Positions 35,089-43,791 of a DNA stretch of 56,412 nt are shown here, piece by piece. A program made the translations under genes and the position numbers. The first letter of the stretch is position 1. Every line of letters starts with the position of its first letter. The notes under the pieces were generated by a model that saw only the letters and a program-made list of their open reading frames with translations, was not told where the DNA came from and ran no database searches. This stretch comes from WTXA01 sp964415195 (lineage in GTDB: Bacteria > Bacillota > TC1), in contig CAYPYD010000008.1 of NCBI GenBank assembly GCA_964415195.1, positions 1 to 56,412 on the forward strand, written 5' to 3'.

Positions 35089-35604
35089 TTAAGCTTTTGT
35101 AGTTACAGTTCCTACAGATACTCTAGCACCAAGTTCTTTATCAATTTGGTATAAACCATTGCCATCATTACCAATTAATTTCAGACTTCTGATTATTGTT
35201 TCAGCATTTGATTCTTCTTCAACTTGTTCATCAACAAACCAGTTCAAGAAATTAACTGCTGCATAGTTTTTTTCCTCAGTAGCAAGATCCATTAGAAAAT
35301 TAATTCTACCTGTAACAAATTTTTCATGTTCTAAACCTTGTTCGAAAATACCTTTTATATTATCAGCATTAACCGCAGGGTCTTCAAAGCCTGTTATAAT
35401 GACTTCGCCACCTGCCTCAATAATATAATCCATGATTTTTAAGGCATGTATTCTTTCCTCTTCTGCTTGGGTTCTCATCCAAGTAGCAGCCCCAATAAAG
35501 TCTATGCTAGCTAATTTACCAGACATTGCTAGGTAAAGATGGCTTGAATAAAATTCATAGGTAATTTGTTTGTTTAGTTCATCATTTAAATGTTTTGAAA
35601 TCAT
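35089..35604 (-). CDS. ftnA: Ferritin (bacterial FtnA type)
   Basis: This 171-residue iron-storage protein has a four-helix ferritin pattern with ferroxidase glutamates in YEFYSSHLYLAM, the WMRTQAEEERIHALKIMDYI helix and the FVDEQVEEE helix. It forms 24-mers that oxidise and store iron and protect against oxygen. It has its own promoter and an operator-like dyad. Neighbours (thiT, cinA) are not functionally linked in an obvious way. Confidence 0.95.
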   Translation of the reverse strand: MISKHLNDELNKQITYEFYSSHLYLAMSGKLASIDFIGAATWMRTQAEEERIHALKIMDYIIEAGGEVIITGFEDPAVNADNIKGIFEQGLEHEKFVTGRINFLMDLATEEKNYAAVNFLNWFVDEQVEEESNAETIIRSLKLIGNDGNGLYQIDKELGARVSVGTVTTKA

Positions 35605-35618
35605 AATATACCCTCCTT

Positions 35619-35640
35619 GTGACTTAACTATTTAACTCAC
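35619..35640 (-). promoter_or_regulatory. Operator-like inverted repeat in the ferritin leader
   Basis: The dyad GTGACTTAA, 4 bases, TTAACTCAC has 8 of 9 positions paired in each arm. It lies between the -10 box and the ribosome binding site, a position for repression. It does not match PerR or Fur consensus. The outer GTGA and TCAC recall Rex or CRP/FNR sites but the spacing is too wide. Confidence 0.4.
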
Positions 35641-35646
35641 ATTATA
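35641..35646 (-). promoter_or_regulatory. -10 box of the ferritin promoter
   Basis: TATAAT lies on the minus strand between thiT and ferritin, about 36 bases before the start. The -35 region (TTTTTA, 17 bases upstream) is poor. Confidence 0.45.
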
Positions 35647-35655
35647 TCATGATTT

Positions 35656-36165
35656 TTACTTTTTAAAAATAGGAGAGAAGCTTTTAAGGATTAATATAAC
35701 TGCTAGAATAACTACCATTTCTACTAAGGCATATGTATTATATACAAGCGAATATATTATTGGATTTTGGTCACCAGCATAACTAGCAAACACTATTACT
35801 CCAGATAATACATAACTAAAGTATCTAGCAATAAATACTAAAATGAATCGACTAACAAATTTAATATTTGAACTATTGTTGATAATTAATCCTAATATAG
35901 CACCAACTAGGAGATAATCAAAAACTATTGAAACTGGATGAAAAGCATAATATGGTCCTATAGCGAATTGCATTAACCCGTAAACCAATCCAACAAACAC
36001 TCCTGATTTCCATCCATTTCTCATAGCAAATACTATGATAGGCAAAGCAGCTATCGATATACTTCCACCTTGTGGCATTGTAAATAAATTAAATAACCCT
36101 AAAACAATTGCCAATCCTAGACATATGCCACCCTCAACTAAAATTTTGATTTTTTTGTTTTCCAT
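35656..36165 (-). CDS. thiT: Thiamine ECF transporter S-component ThiT
   Basis: This 169-residue membrane protein has about six hydrophobic segments and the thiamine-binding-type segments GWKSGVFVGLVYGLMQF and YYAFHPVSIVFDYLLV, as in ThiT. It captures thiamine and works with the shared ECF energising module encoded elsewhere. A TPP riboswitch with a terminator sits directly upstream, which confirms the substrate. Confidence 0.95.
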   Translation of the reverse strand: MENKKIKILVEGGICLGLAIVLGLFNLFTMPQGGSISIAALPIIVFAMRNGWKSGVFVGLVYGLMQFAIGPYYAFHPVSIVFDYLLVGAILGLIINNSSNIKFVSRFILVFIARYFSYVLSGVIVFASYAGDQNPIIYSLVYNTYALVEMVVILAVILILKSFSPIFKK

Positions 36166-36183
36166 TTTAAAATCCTTCCTTTC

Positions 36184-36218
36184 AAAAAAAAATCTATTAC
36201 CACATAGGTAATAGATTT
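36184..36218 (-). terminator. Riboswitch-controlled terminator before thiT
   Basis: A 12-bp stem (AAATCTATTACC with GGTAATAGATTT, loop ACATA) is followed on the minus strand by a run of Ts just upstream of thiT. It lies about 20 bases after the TPP aptamer and should be the expression platform. Confidence 0.85.
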
Positions 36219-36237
36219 ATTTCTAAATATATTTCCC

Positions 36238-36312
36238 TACGCTAGTATTACCTAGATCAGGTTATGGGTCGTGAGTTACACTCACCTCTCAGCCGATTTT
36301 TCAGCTCCCCTT
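36238..36312 (-). ncRNA. TPP riboswitch (THI element)
   Basis: The minus strand carries the conserved aptamer core: GGGGAGC, GGCTGAGAGG, then GACCCATAACCTGATCTAGG and TAATACTAGCG. Thiamine pyrophosphate binding should favour the downstream terminator and shut off thiT. Confidence 0.97.
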
Positions 36313-36324
36313 TTAACACTTATT

Positions 36325-36353
36325 AGTATATCATAAAACTATTTGTTTTCCAA
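36325..36353 (-). promoter_or_regulatory. Promoter of the TPP riboswitch-thiT transcript
   Basis: TTGGAA, 17 bases, TATACT read on the minus strand. The -35 box lies inside the last codons of clpC, so thiT has an independent promoter. Confidence 0.55.
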
Positions 36354-38801
36354 TACAACTTTTCCATTTATATAGTCCATAATCACACCTTTGTTTTCTT
36401 CGATAGTTCTACTTAAGATACCATCAGCAAGAGGATCTTCTACATATTTTTGTACAGATCTCTTCAAAGGTCTAGCTCCATATTCAGGATTAAACCCATC
36501 CTCAAGAAGTTTTTTCTTTAAATCATCCTTGATTATAAGTTCGGTAATCCCAATTTCTTTTACCCTTGAAATCACTTCTTTTAAAATCAACTCTAAGATT
36601 TCTCCTGTTTCATCCTTAGTAAGACTATGAAAAACAATAATATCATCTAGTCTATTAATAAATTCAGGTCTGAAAGCTTTACGAACTTCATCTAATATTT
36701 TTTCTTCATTGTCTTTGTTGGAGTTACTTTCTGAAGCTTTAAAACCTAGCTTATTTATCCCTTTTATTCTATCGACGCCAACATTGGATGTCATTACTAT
36801 TACAACATTTCTAAAATCAATGGTCTTTCCTTGACTATCAGTCAAACGCCCATCATCCATTACTTGTAAAAGAATATTAAAAATATCTGAATGTGCCTTT
36901 TCAATTTCATCGAATAGTATTACACTATACGGTTTCCTCTTTACTGCTTCTGTAAGCTGTCCAGCTTCATCATAACCTACATAGCCTGGAGGAGCTCCAA
37001 TTAGTTTTGACACTGTATGTTTTTCCATATATTCAGACATATCAAATCTTATCATATCTTCTTCTTTGCCAAACAGATATTCTGCTAATATTTTGGCTGT
37101 TTCTGTTTTACCAACACCCGTTGGACCAAGAAACAAAAAACTACCTGAAGGCTTTTTAGGATTTTTCAAGCCCGCCCTAGATCTTCTTACAGCTTTAGAC
37201 AATGCACTTATTGCCTCATCTTGTCCTATAATCCTCTCATGAAGTATTTGCTCAATTCGCAACAATTTTTCCTTGTCTTCTACTGAAATATTTGATATTG
37301 GTATACCTGTCCATTCTGAAATAATATTAGCAATATCTTCAGCTACAAGTTTTATCTCCCTTGCATCATTTTTTTCTTGCCACTGTATTTTCATTTCAAT
37401 GGTTTTTTTCTTCAAAACTTCAATTTCATCCCTTAATATAGCAGCATTTTCGAAATCTTCTGCTTGTACTGCTTCGTTTTTTTGCAGTTCTTTCTTAGCT
37501 GTTTCTTCTTCGAGATTAATGAAATCTTCAGGCATCTTTCTATTGACTAGTTTCAACCTTGAAGCCCCTTCATCTATTAAATCAATTGCTTTGTCTGGTA
37601 AAAATCTATCACCAATATATCTTGTAGATAATTTAACTGCTTCTAGTATAGCTTCATCAGTAATTGTTACACCATGATGCTGTTCATAAGTCCCTCTGAG
37701 TCCTTTTAATATAGCTACAGTCTCTTCATTGGTTGGTTCTTTAATCAGGATACTTTGGAATCGTCTTTCTAGTGCTGCATCTTTTTCAAAGTACTTCCTG
37801 AATTCTTCTATTGTTGTTGCCCCAATACATTGAAATGATCCTCTTGCTAGAGCTGGCTTTAAAATATTGGCACCATCTATAGTTCCTTCTCCACCTCCAG
37901 CACCAATTAATGTATGAATTTCATCAATGAACAGAATAATATTGCCTTCTCTTTCAATTTCTCCAATGACATTTTTCAATCTTTCTTCAAATTCGCCTCT
38001 ATATTTAGCACCTGCTACCATCCCAGATAAATCTAAAGTAATTAGTTTCTTATCTAATAAAAAGTCTGGTACATCCTTTGATACAATTTTCCTAGCCAAA
38101 CCTTCTACTATAGCAGTTTTTCCAACTCCAGGTTCTCCTATTAGTATTGGATTATTCTTGCTTTTTCTGCCAAGAATTTGTATCATACGTTCTACTTCTT
38201 TTTCTCTACCAATTAATGGATCAATTGTATCCTTCTTAGCTTTTTCTATTAGGTCCAATCCAAATTTATCTACATATGGAGTCTCACCCTTTTCTAATGG
38301 AGCCTTATATCCGGGTTCTATTTCCTGGTCCTCAATCTCATCATAGTTTTCTTTTTGCCCATTACCACTATTAATTATATTTTCTACTAATTGTAATGTT
38401 TGCCCAGGTTGAGCTTCATATTTCCTTAATATCTCAGCTGCAATACCTTGACCCTCATCTAATAACGCATAAAGTATATAAACTGGTTCAATTGATTCCA
38501 CATTTATTTGGTTTGCTATTTTTTCAGCACTAAGCAAAATATTGTTAATCCTTGGCGAAGTTTTAAGGACCTTATCATGGGCTTCACCTTTACCAACAAT
38601 ATTAATTATATCCTCATAGAGAGCACCATAACTAAGTCCAAGAGCCTGGTCGAAATAGCCACCTGTAATCGTCTTGTCTTCAATTAGAAAAGCTAACAAT
38701 AAATGTTCAGTACCAATGATCTGGTGACCTAGTCTACCTGCTTCTTTTCCAGCTATTTGTAATATTCTCTTACTTTCATTTGTTAATTTATCCCAAATCA
38801 T
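36339..38801 (-). CDS. clpC: AAA+ ATPase ClpC, Clp protease unfoldase
   Basis: The 820 residues contain the N-terminal repeat domain, a first AAA module (Walker A GEPGVGKTAIVEGL near residue 207), a UVR-containing middle region, a second AAA module (GPTGVGKTETAKIL near residue 550) and the C-terminal domain. ClpC unfolds substrates for ClpP, including proteins marked by arginine phosphorylation. It is last in ctsR-mcsA-mcsB-clpC. Confidence 0.97.
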   Translation of the reverse strand: MIWDKLTNESKRILQIAGKEAGRLGHQIIGTEHLLLAFLIEDKTITGGYFDQALGLSYGALYEDIINIVGKGEAHDKVLKTSPRINNILLSAEKIANQINVESIEPVYILYALLDEGQGIAAEILRKYEAQPGQTLQLVENIINSGNGQKENYDEIEDQEIEPGYKAPLEKGETPYVDKFGLDLIEKAKKDTIDPLIGREKEVERMIQILGRKSKNNPILIGEPGVGKTAIVEGLARKIVSKDVPDFLLDKKLITLDLSGMVAGAKYRGEFEERLKNVIGEIEREGNIILFIDEIHTLIGAGGGEGTIDGANILKPALARGSFQCIGATTIEEFRKYFEKDAALERRFQSILIKEPTNEETVAILKGLRGTYEQHHGVTITDEAILEAVKLSTRYIGDRFLPDKAIDLIDEGASRLKLVNRKMPEDFINLEEETAKKELQKNEAVQAEDFENAAILRDEIEVLKKKTIEMKIQWQEKNDAREIKLVAEDIANIISEWTGIPISNISVEDKEKLLRIEQILHERIIGQDEAISALSKAVRRSRAGLKNPKKPSGSFLFLGPTGVGKTETAKILAEYLFGKEEDMIRFDMSEYMEKHTVSKLIGAPPGYVGYDEAGQLTEAVKRKPYSVILFDEIEKAHSDIFNILLQVMDDGRLTDSQGKTIDFRNVVIVMTSNVGVDRIKGINKLGFKASESNSNKDNEEKILDEVRKAFRPEFINRLDDIIVFHSLTKDETGEILELILKEVISRVKEIGITELIIKDDLKKKLLEDGFNPEYGARPLKRSVQKYVEDPLADGILSRTIEENKGVIMDYINGKVVLENK

Positions 38802-38805
38802 TCAT

Positions 38806-39861
38806 TTATCCTCCGATTTTTAGTATTTCTTTAAATAACCTAGGGCGCATCCTATTTCTTTCTTCAGTTGACATCATCTTTCCAAAATAGCTTTGTAAAC
38901 CGGCATTTTGTGCTAGTACAATCAAGTTATTTAGTTGTTGATAGTCAATATCTACGTCAAAAGGTAGACCCCTTTCTAAGCCTAGTCTTATAAGACTTGC
39001 ATGATTCATACCTTCTTTAGCTGTTAATAATATTGAATATTTTATATTGCCATAGGACCTGTAAATCATATCCTGCATTTCATAATATTTTTGTTTAAAT
39101 AAATGTTCTCTACTTTCTTTCTCTTTTATAATTATATCATTAATTCTCTTTTCCAACCCTATCATAATATCTTCTTCCTTAACCCCTATAGTGAACTGAT
39201 TTGATATTTGATATAAACTACCATATCCTTCACTGCCTTCTCCAAAGAAACCTCTAATAACAAAACCTTCTGAATTAAGATTTCTTTGTACTAGTTTTAA
39301 TCCACCAGTCATAGATAGAGCTGGCAAGTGCATCATAACTGAAAACCTAACACCAGTTCCAATATTTGTGGGGCATGAAGTTAAATATCCATATTTTTCA
39401 TGGTAAGCATAGCTATAAAATTTCTCTAAAGCATCGTCTACTTTATCTGCTATGATAAAGGCATCTTGAAGATTGAGCCCACTAAAAAAGCTTTGTATTC
39501 TAAAATGGTCTTCTTCATTAATTAATATACTTATACTTTCATCAAGACCTAATACAATCGCCCGATTATGATACTGATCTAACATGTTTGGACTTATTAA
39601 ATGTTTTTCTAGTAAAAATTCCCTGTCAAGTCCTGATAACTCATCCATTTTTGATAATTTCATTTGACCTGCACTTTTTATAAAGCTTGAAGATTCTATC
39701 GTCTCATTAACAGAATTAATTAATTTTTCCTTGTCTTCAGTTTTCATACGATGAGGAAAAATTAAATTATCAATATTTCTAGCTAATCTTACTCTACTAG
39801 AAATTACAATATCACTTTCATGTCCCTTGGCATTAAGCCAGTTAGGAAGTTTGCTTATCAT
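38806..39861 (-). CDS. mcsB: Protein-arginine kinase McsB
   Basis: This 351-residue protein of the guanido kinase family phosphorylates arginines and tags proteins for ClpCP. Marks are DIVISSRVRLARNIDNL, the YLTSCPTNIGTGVRFSVM segment with the conserved cysteine near residue 167, and RGFFGEGSEGYG. It overlaps mcsA by 20 bases and precedes clpC by four. Confidence 0.97.
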   Translation of the reverse strand: MISKLPNWLNAKGHESDIVISSRVRLARNIDNLIFPHRMKTEDKEKLINSVNETIESSSFIKSAGQMKLSKMDELSGLDREFLLEKHLISPNMLDQYHNRAIVLGLDESISILINEEDHFRIQSFFSGLNLQDAFIIADKVDDALEKFYSYAYHEKYGYLTSCPTNIGTGVRFSVMMHLPALSMTGGLKLVQRNLNSEGFVIRGFFGEGSEGYGSLYQISNQFTIGVKEEDIMIGLEKRINDIIIKEKESREHLFKQKYYEMQDMIYRSYGNIKYSILLTAKEGMNHASLIRLGLERGLPFDVDIDYQQLNNLIVLAQNAGLQSYFGKMMSTEERNRMRPRLFKEILKIGG

Positions 39862-40321
39862 CTTGACAATCTCCCTTCAGATCTTTAATTTCATCTCTTA
39901 TCTTGGCTGCTTCTTCGTAATTTTCTTCAGCAATCAACTTTTTAAGATGTCCCTCTTTTTCTTTTATCAGATTTATAACATACAATTCTTCCTTGTTATT
40001 TTTAGGAATCTTACCATTATGAATTTCTTCAGTATTTATAAACTGTACACAATCTTTACAGTTTAATTTATTGCTTTCTTCCCATTCTCTTCTTGTTTGT
40101 CCACATGTTGGACAAATTTCATTTATATCATGACCTAATTTAATATTTTTATTAAAAAACGAATCAAACATAGGACTTAATAATTGATTGATACTTCCAA
40201 TCAACTTATCATCCATTTGTCCAGCACATATAGGACAAATATATATGGTCTCCTTTTTATCATTAGACATTTTCACCATACAAATTGTTGCTTCATTTTT
40301 ACCACAAACTTGACAAACCAT
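39842..40321 (-). CDS. mcsA: McsB activator McsA
   Basis: This 159-residue zinc-binding protein has four CxxC pairs (CQVCGKNEA, CPICAGQ, CPTCGQTRRE, CKDC) and a C-terminal UVR motif (EENYEEAAKIRDEIKDL). It activates the McsB arginine kinase. It lies directly after ctsR with no gap and overlaps mcsB. Confidence 0.95.
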   Translation of the reverse strand: MVCQVCGKNEATICMVKMSNDKKETIYICPICAGQMDDKLIGSINQLLSPMFDSFFNKNIKLGHDINEICPTCGQTRREWEESNKLNCKDCVQFINTEEIHNGKIPKNNKEELYVINLIKEKEGHLKKLIAEENYEEAAKIRDEIKDLKGDCQDDKQTS

Positions 40322-40792
40322 TTATTTTCCTCCTTCTTTTGCAAGATAACCAATTAAATTCTTTAGCATCTTTCCTCTTTGATAACCCTTTTCTTCCTTA
40401 TCACAAGGCAAACTTTCGTCTTTGAGCAACTGCCAAATTATATTCTTTTCTCTTTCACTCAAAATATTCTCCTCAACTAGTCCTATCAGGAAGTTCTTGG
40501 CTTGTTCAGATCCAATATAATTATTTATCCCAACGCTTATTCTATCTAAATATAATTTAGTCTGAATAACTGGTATTTTGACAATCTTAAGAAATCCACC
40601 TTCACCACGTTTGCTTTCTATCAGAAAGCCTCTTTCTATTGTAAATCTTGTTTTTATAACATAGTTAATTTGTGATGGAACACAAGAGAACATTGTGGAT
40701 AAATCGTTTCTTTGTATATGTATTATACCTTCTTCGCTATTTTCCACTATATCAAGAATAAATTTCTCGATCATATCACTAATACTTGGCAT
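40322..40792 (-). CDS. ctsR: Heat-shock transcriptional repressor CtsR
   Basis: This repressor of clp genes has a winged-helix DNA-binding half (SDMIEKFILDIVE, then the wing RGEGGFLKIVKI) and a C-terminal dimer half (LSEREKNIIWQLL). I use ATG 40792, which has GAGGTG six bases upstream; a GTG three codons earlier overlaps that site. The length (156 residues) is typical. Four direct CtsR heptads lie just upstream, so it is autoregulated. McsB-mediated arginine phosphorylation relieves repression in homologues. Confidence 0.96.
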   Translation of the reverse strand: MPSISDMIEKFILDIVENSEEGIIHIQRNDLSTMFSCVPSQINYVIKTRFTIERGFLIESKRGEGGFLKIVKIPVIQTKLYLDRISVGINNYIGSEQAKNFLIGLVEENILSEREKNIIWQLLKDESLPCDKEEKGYQRGKMLKNLIGYLAKEGGK

Positions 40793-40802
40793 CTTTTTCA
40801 CC

Positions 40803-40839
40803 TCTGACTATCTCTGACTATCTCTGACTATATTTGACC
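40803..40839 (-). promoter_or_regulatory. CtsR operator with four direct heptads
   Basis: On the minus strand GGTCAAA is followed by three AGTCAGA heptads, each separated by 3 bases, giving an exact 10-base period. The CtsR site consensus is two (A/G)GTCAAA heptads with 3 bases between. The first heptad overlaps the -10 box. Confidence 0.85.
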
Positions 40840-40860
40840 ATAACAATATAGATTTGTCAA
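40832..40860 (-). promoter_or_regulatory. Promoter of ctsR-mcsA-mcsB-clpC
   Basis: A perfect -35 TTGACA is followed after 17 bases by TCAAAT (four of six) on the minus strand. The -10 lies inside the first CtsR heptad, so repressor and polymerase would compete. Confidence 0.6.
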
Positions 40861-40870
40861 TAGATGATAA

Positions 40871-40903
40871 AAAAAAGGAATGAATCAATTGATTCATTCC
40901 TTT
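40871..40903 (-). terminator. Terminator of the glycine cleavage operon
   Basis: A perfect inverted repeat (AAAGGAATGAATC, 4 bases, GATTCATTCCTTT) begins about 17 bases after the gcvPB stop and is followed on the minus strand by more Ts. Confidence 0.88.
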
Positions 40904-40919
40904 GATTTTAAAAAGAATT

Positions 40920-42410
40920 CTATGCTTTTTCAGGTCTTCTGTATCTTAAGTTAGGTTCTCTAACAGCCTTAACTTCGTCTAATCTCTTTAGATAAGTGCT
41001 ATGAGGTGCAGATTTTACCAATTCTGGATTTTCCTTGCACTCTTTTACTATAGCTTCAACAACTTCAGCAAATTCTTTTAATGTTTCAATGCCTTCTGTT
41101 TCAGTTGGTTCGATCATCATTGCTTCTTCAACAATCAATGGAAAATAGATTGTAGGTGGATGATAACCATAGTCTATCATACGTTTAGCTATATCCAATG
41201 TATGAACACCAGTTTCATGAATATTTTTTGGAGTACAGATAAATTCGTGCATACAGAATCTATCTGGAGCTTCAACTGCCAAGTGCTTACCAACTAGCTT
41301 TTTCAAGTAGTTTGCATTTAGCACAGCATATTCAGAACTCATTTTTAATCCATCAGAACCTAATGCTCTAATGTATGTGTAAGCTCTTACTAATACTGAG
41401 AAGTTTCCATAGAAACTTTTCATTCTGCCGATGCTATCAGGCATATCGTAATTCAGGATATATTTATCTTTATATGCAATATACTCTACAGTAGGGATTG
41501 GCAAGAATTTTGCTAAAAATTCCTTAACACCAACAGGTCCTGAACCAGGTCCTCCGCCACCGTGAGGAGTTGCAAATGTTTTATGTAGATTTACGTGAAC
41601 AACATCGAATCCCATGTCTCCAGGTCTTGTTATTCCCATGATAGCGTTAGTGTTAGCACCATCATAATATAGTAGTCCGCCAGCACCGTGAATGATTTCA
41701 GCGATTTGTTTGATGTTTCTTTCAAATAAACCTAATGTGCTAGGGTTTGTTAACATAAATCCAGCAGTATCATCTCCAACAACAGCTTTTAAAGCATCTA
41801 GATCAATATCACCTTCTGGTGATGATTTGATTTCAATTACTTGGAATCCAGCCATAGTAGCTGTAGCAGGGTTTGTACCGTGAGCAGAGTCTGGAACTAT
41901 AATCTTAGTTCTTTTTGAATCTCCTCTGCTATCATGGTAAGCTTTGATGATTTTAATACCAGCTAATTCACCATGAGCACCGGCTGCAGGTTGTAAAGTT
42001 ACCTTATCCATACCAGTTATTTCAGCCAATGATACTTGTAATAAGTACATCAATTGTAAAGCACCTTGTACAGTTTCAAATGGTTGATATGGATGTAACC
42101 AAGAAAATCCTGGTAAACGAGCTGTGTTTTCATTTAATTTAGGATTGTATTTCATTGTACAAGATCCTAATGGATAGAATCCTGTATCAACTCCAAAATT
42201 TTTAGTAGACAAATGTGTAAAGTGACGAACAACGTCAATTTCACTTACTTCAGGTAAATCTGCTTCGGTTTTTCTAATTAAATGACTAGGTATAACTTTA
42301 TTCTTGTCTAATTTTTCAATTTTCATTTCAGGCAAGAAATAAGCTTTGTGACCAGGTCTACTCTTATCAAAAATCAAAGCCTCTGTTTGACTAAATAAAT
42401 CTTTGCTCAT
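40920..42410 (-). CDS. gcvPB: Glycine dehydrogenase (decarboxylating) subunit 2
   Basis: This 496-residue subunit carries the pyridoxal phosphate lysine, Lys277 in NLHKTFATPHGGGGPG. Other marks are LGSCTMKYNP and LQPAAGAHGELAG. With GcvPA it decarboxylates glycine and passes aminomethyl to GcvH. It overlaps gcvPA by 20 bases. Confidence 0.98.
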   Translation of the reverse strand: MSKDLFSQTEALIFDKSRPGHKAYFLPEMKIEKLDKNKVIPSHLIRKTEADLPEVSEIDVVRHFTHLSTKNFGVDTGFYPLGSCTMKYNPKLNENTARLPGFSWLHPYQPFETVQGALQLMYLLQVSLAEITGMDKVTLQPAAGAHGELAGIKIIKAYHDSRGDSKRTKIIVPDSAHGTNPATATMAGFQVIEIKSSPEGDIDLDALKAVVGDDTAGFMLTNPSTLGLFERNIKQIAEIIHGAGGLLYYDGANTNAIMGITRPGDMGFDVVHVNLHKTFATPHGGGGPGSGPVGVKEFLAKFLPIPTVEYIAYKDKYILNYDMPDSIGRMKSFYGNFSVLVRAYTYIRALGSDGLKMSSEYAVLNANYLKKLVGKHLAVEAPDRFCMHEFICTPKNIHETGVHTLDIAKRMIDYGYHPPTIYFPLIVEEAMMIEPTETEGIETLKEFAEVVEAIVKECKENPELVKSAPHSTYLKRLDEVKAVREPNLRYRRPEKA

Positions 42411-43749
42411 TGATAATCACCTCCACTGCATATGCTAAATTATCCATATCGTCTTTAGAACGGATTTCACTTACGAAGAATAAGCCAACATTAGCCATAT
42501 CCTCACCAAATACACTTAAATCCACAGGACCTAAAATTTCATATTTTAATAAATGTTTTTGTAAAACACGGGCAGGAATTGGCAATTTAAGTGCAAATTC
42601 ACTATAGAATGGCTGATCATATAACATTTCTATGCCATCAATCTCCAGAAGTTTATCTCTGCAGTAATGTGCATTGGTCAATGTATTTTCCGCCATTTCT
42701 TTTAGTCCGTACTTACCTAGTGTTGATAGAGTGATGTTGTTGGCCAAAGCATAAAGAGCCTGGTTTGAACATATGTTTGATGAAGCTTTTTCTCTTCTGA
42801 TATGTTGCTCTCTAGCTTGCATAGTTAATACAAAAGCTCTCTTACCATCTTTATCAACAGTGATACCTGTAATACGTCCTGGTAATTTTCTTACTAACTT
42901 GTCAGTTGTTGCGATTAAACCAATGCTTGGTCCACTAAAACTTAATGGTCCGGCGAAAGGCATTCCATCTCCACAAACTATATCAGCACCCAGATTTCCT
43001 GGAGCTTCCAAGATACCCATTGCTGATAAATCACTTACTGATACAATCATCAATGCTTTTCTAGCGTGAGCTGCATCCGCAATTTTTTGGACATCTTCAA
43101 TACATCCATAGAAGTTAGGGTACATTACCACGTAAGCAGCTGTTGCATCAGAAGCTTGTGCTTCATAAGCTTCAACTGGTGTAATACCATCTACTAATTC
43201 TGCATATTTAACTATGAAGCCCATGCCGTTAGCGTAGGTTTCAACAGTTTCTGCATATTCTTTGTGAAGTCCTCTTGATATAATGATTTCATTTTTCTTT
43301 TTATCGCAGGCCATTACCATTGCTTCTGCAACAGCAGTAGCTCCATCATAAACAGATGCGTTTGAAACATCCATTCCAAACAACTCGCAGACTATGGTTT
43401 GAAACTCATAGATGCTTTGTAAAGTTCCTTGGCTTATTTCTGGTTGGTATGGTGTGTAAGCAGTGTAAAATTCTGATCTGCTCAATAAGTGGTCCACTAA
43501 AGTAGGAACATAGTGGTTATAGGCTCCAGCTCCCATATAATTTGTAAGCTGGTTCATATCAGTATTTTTTGCTGACATTTTAATTAATGCTTTTCTAGTT
43601 TCATATTCAGATAAACCTTTAGGCAGTTTTAATTCGCCTTTGAATCTAAGTTCTTTAGGAATATCCTTGAATAATTCATCGATAGAACTAATTCCTATTT
43701 CTTTGAGCATTTCTTCTTTTTCAAGCTCGGTAACAGGTATATAATTCAT
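42391..43749 (-). CDS. gcvPA: Glycine dehydrogenase (decarboxylating) subunit 1
   Basis: This 452-residue subunit is the N-terminal half of the split P-protein, with YIPVTELEKEEMLKEIG at the start, FLGAG-like NYMGAGAYNHYVP, TPYQPEISQGTLQ and the VCGDGMPFAGPLSFSGPSIG region. The split form is typical of Bacillota. It follows gcvT by 42 bases. Confidence 0.98.
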   Translation of the reverse strand: MNYIPVTELEKEEMLKEIGISSIDELFKDIPKELRFKGELKLPKGLSEYETRKALIKMSAKNTDMNQLTNYMGAGAYNHYVPTLVDHLLSRSEFYTAYTPYQPEISQGTLQSIYEFQTIVCELFGMDVSNASVYDGATAVAEAMVMACDKKKNEIIISRGLHKEYAETVETYANGMGFIVKYAELVDGITPVEAYEAQASDATAAYVVMYPNFYGCIEDVQKIADAAHARKALMIVSVSDLSAMGILEAPGNLGADIVCGDGMPFAGPLSFSGPSIGLIATTDKLVRKLPGRITGITVDKDGKRAFVLTMQAREQHIRREKASSNICSNQALYALANNITLSTLGKYGLKEMAENTLTNAHYCRDKLLEIDGIEMLYDQPFYSEFALKLPIPARVLQKHLLKYEILGPVDLSVFGEDMANVGLFFVSEIRSKDDMDNLAYAVEVIINEQRFI

Positions 43750-43791
43750 AAAATCTCCACCTTTCTAAAAAATCTTATTGTTTAACTCGTT

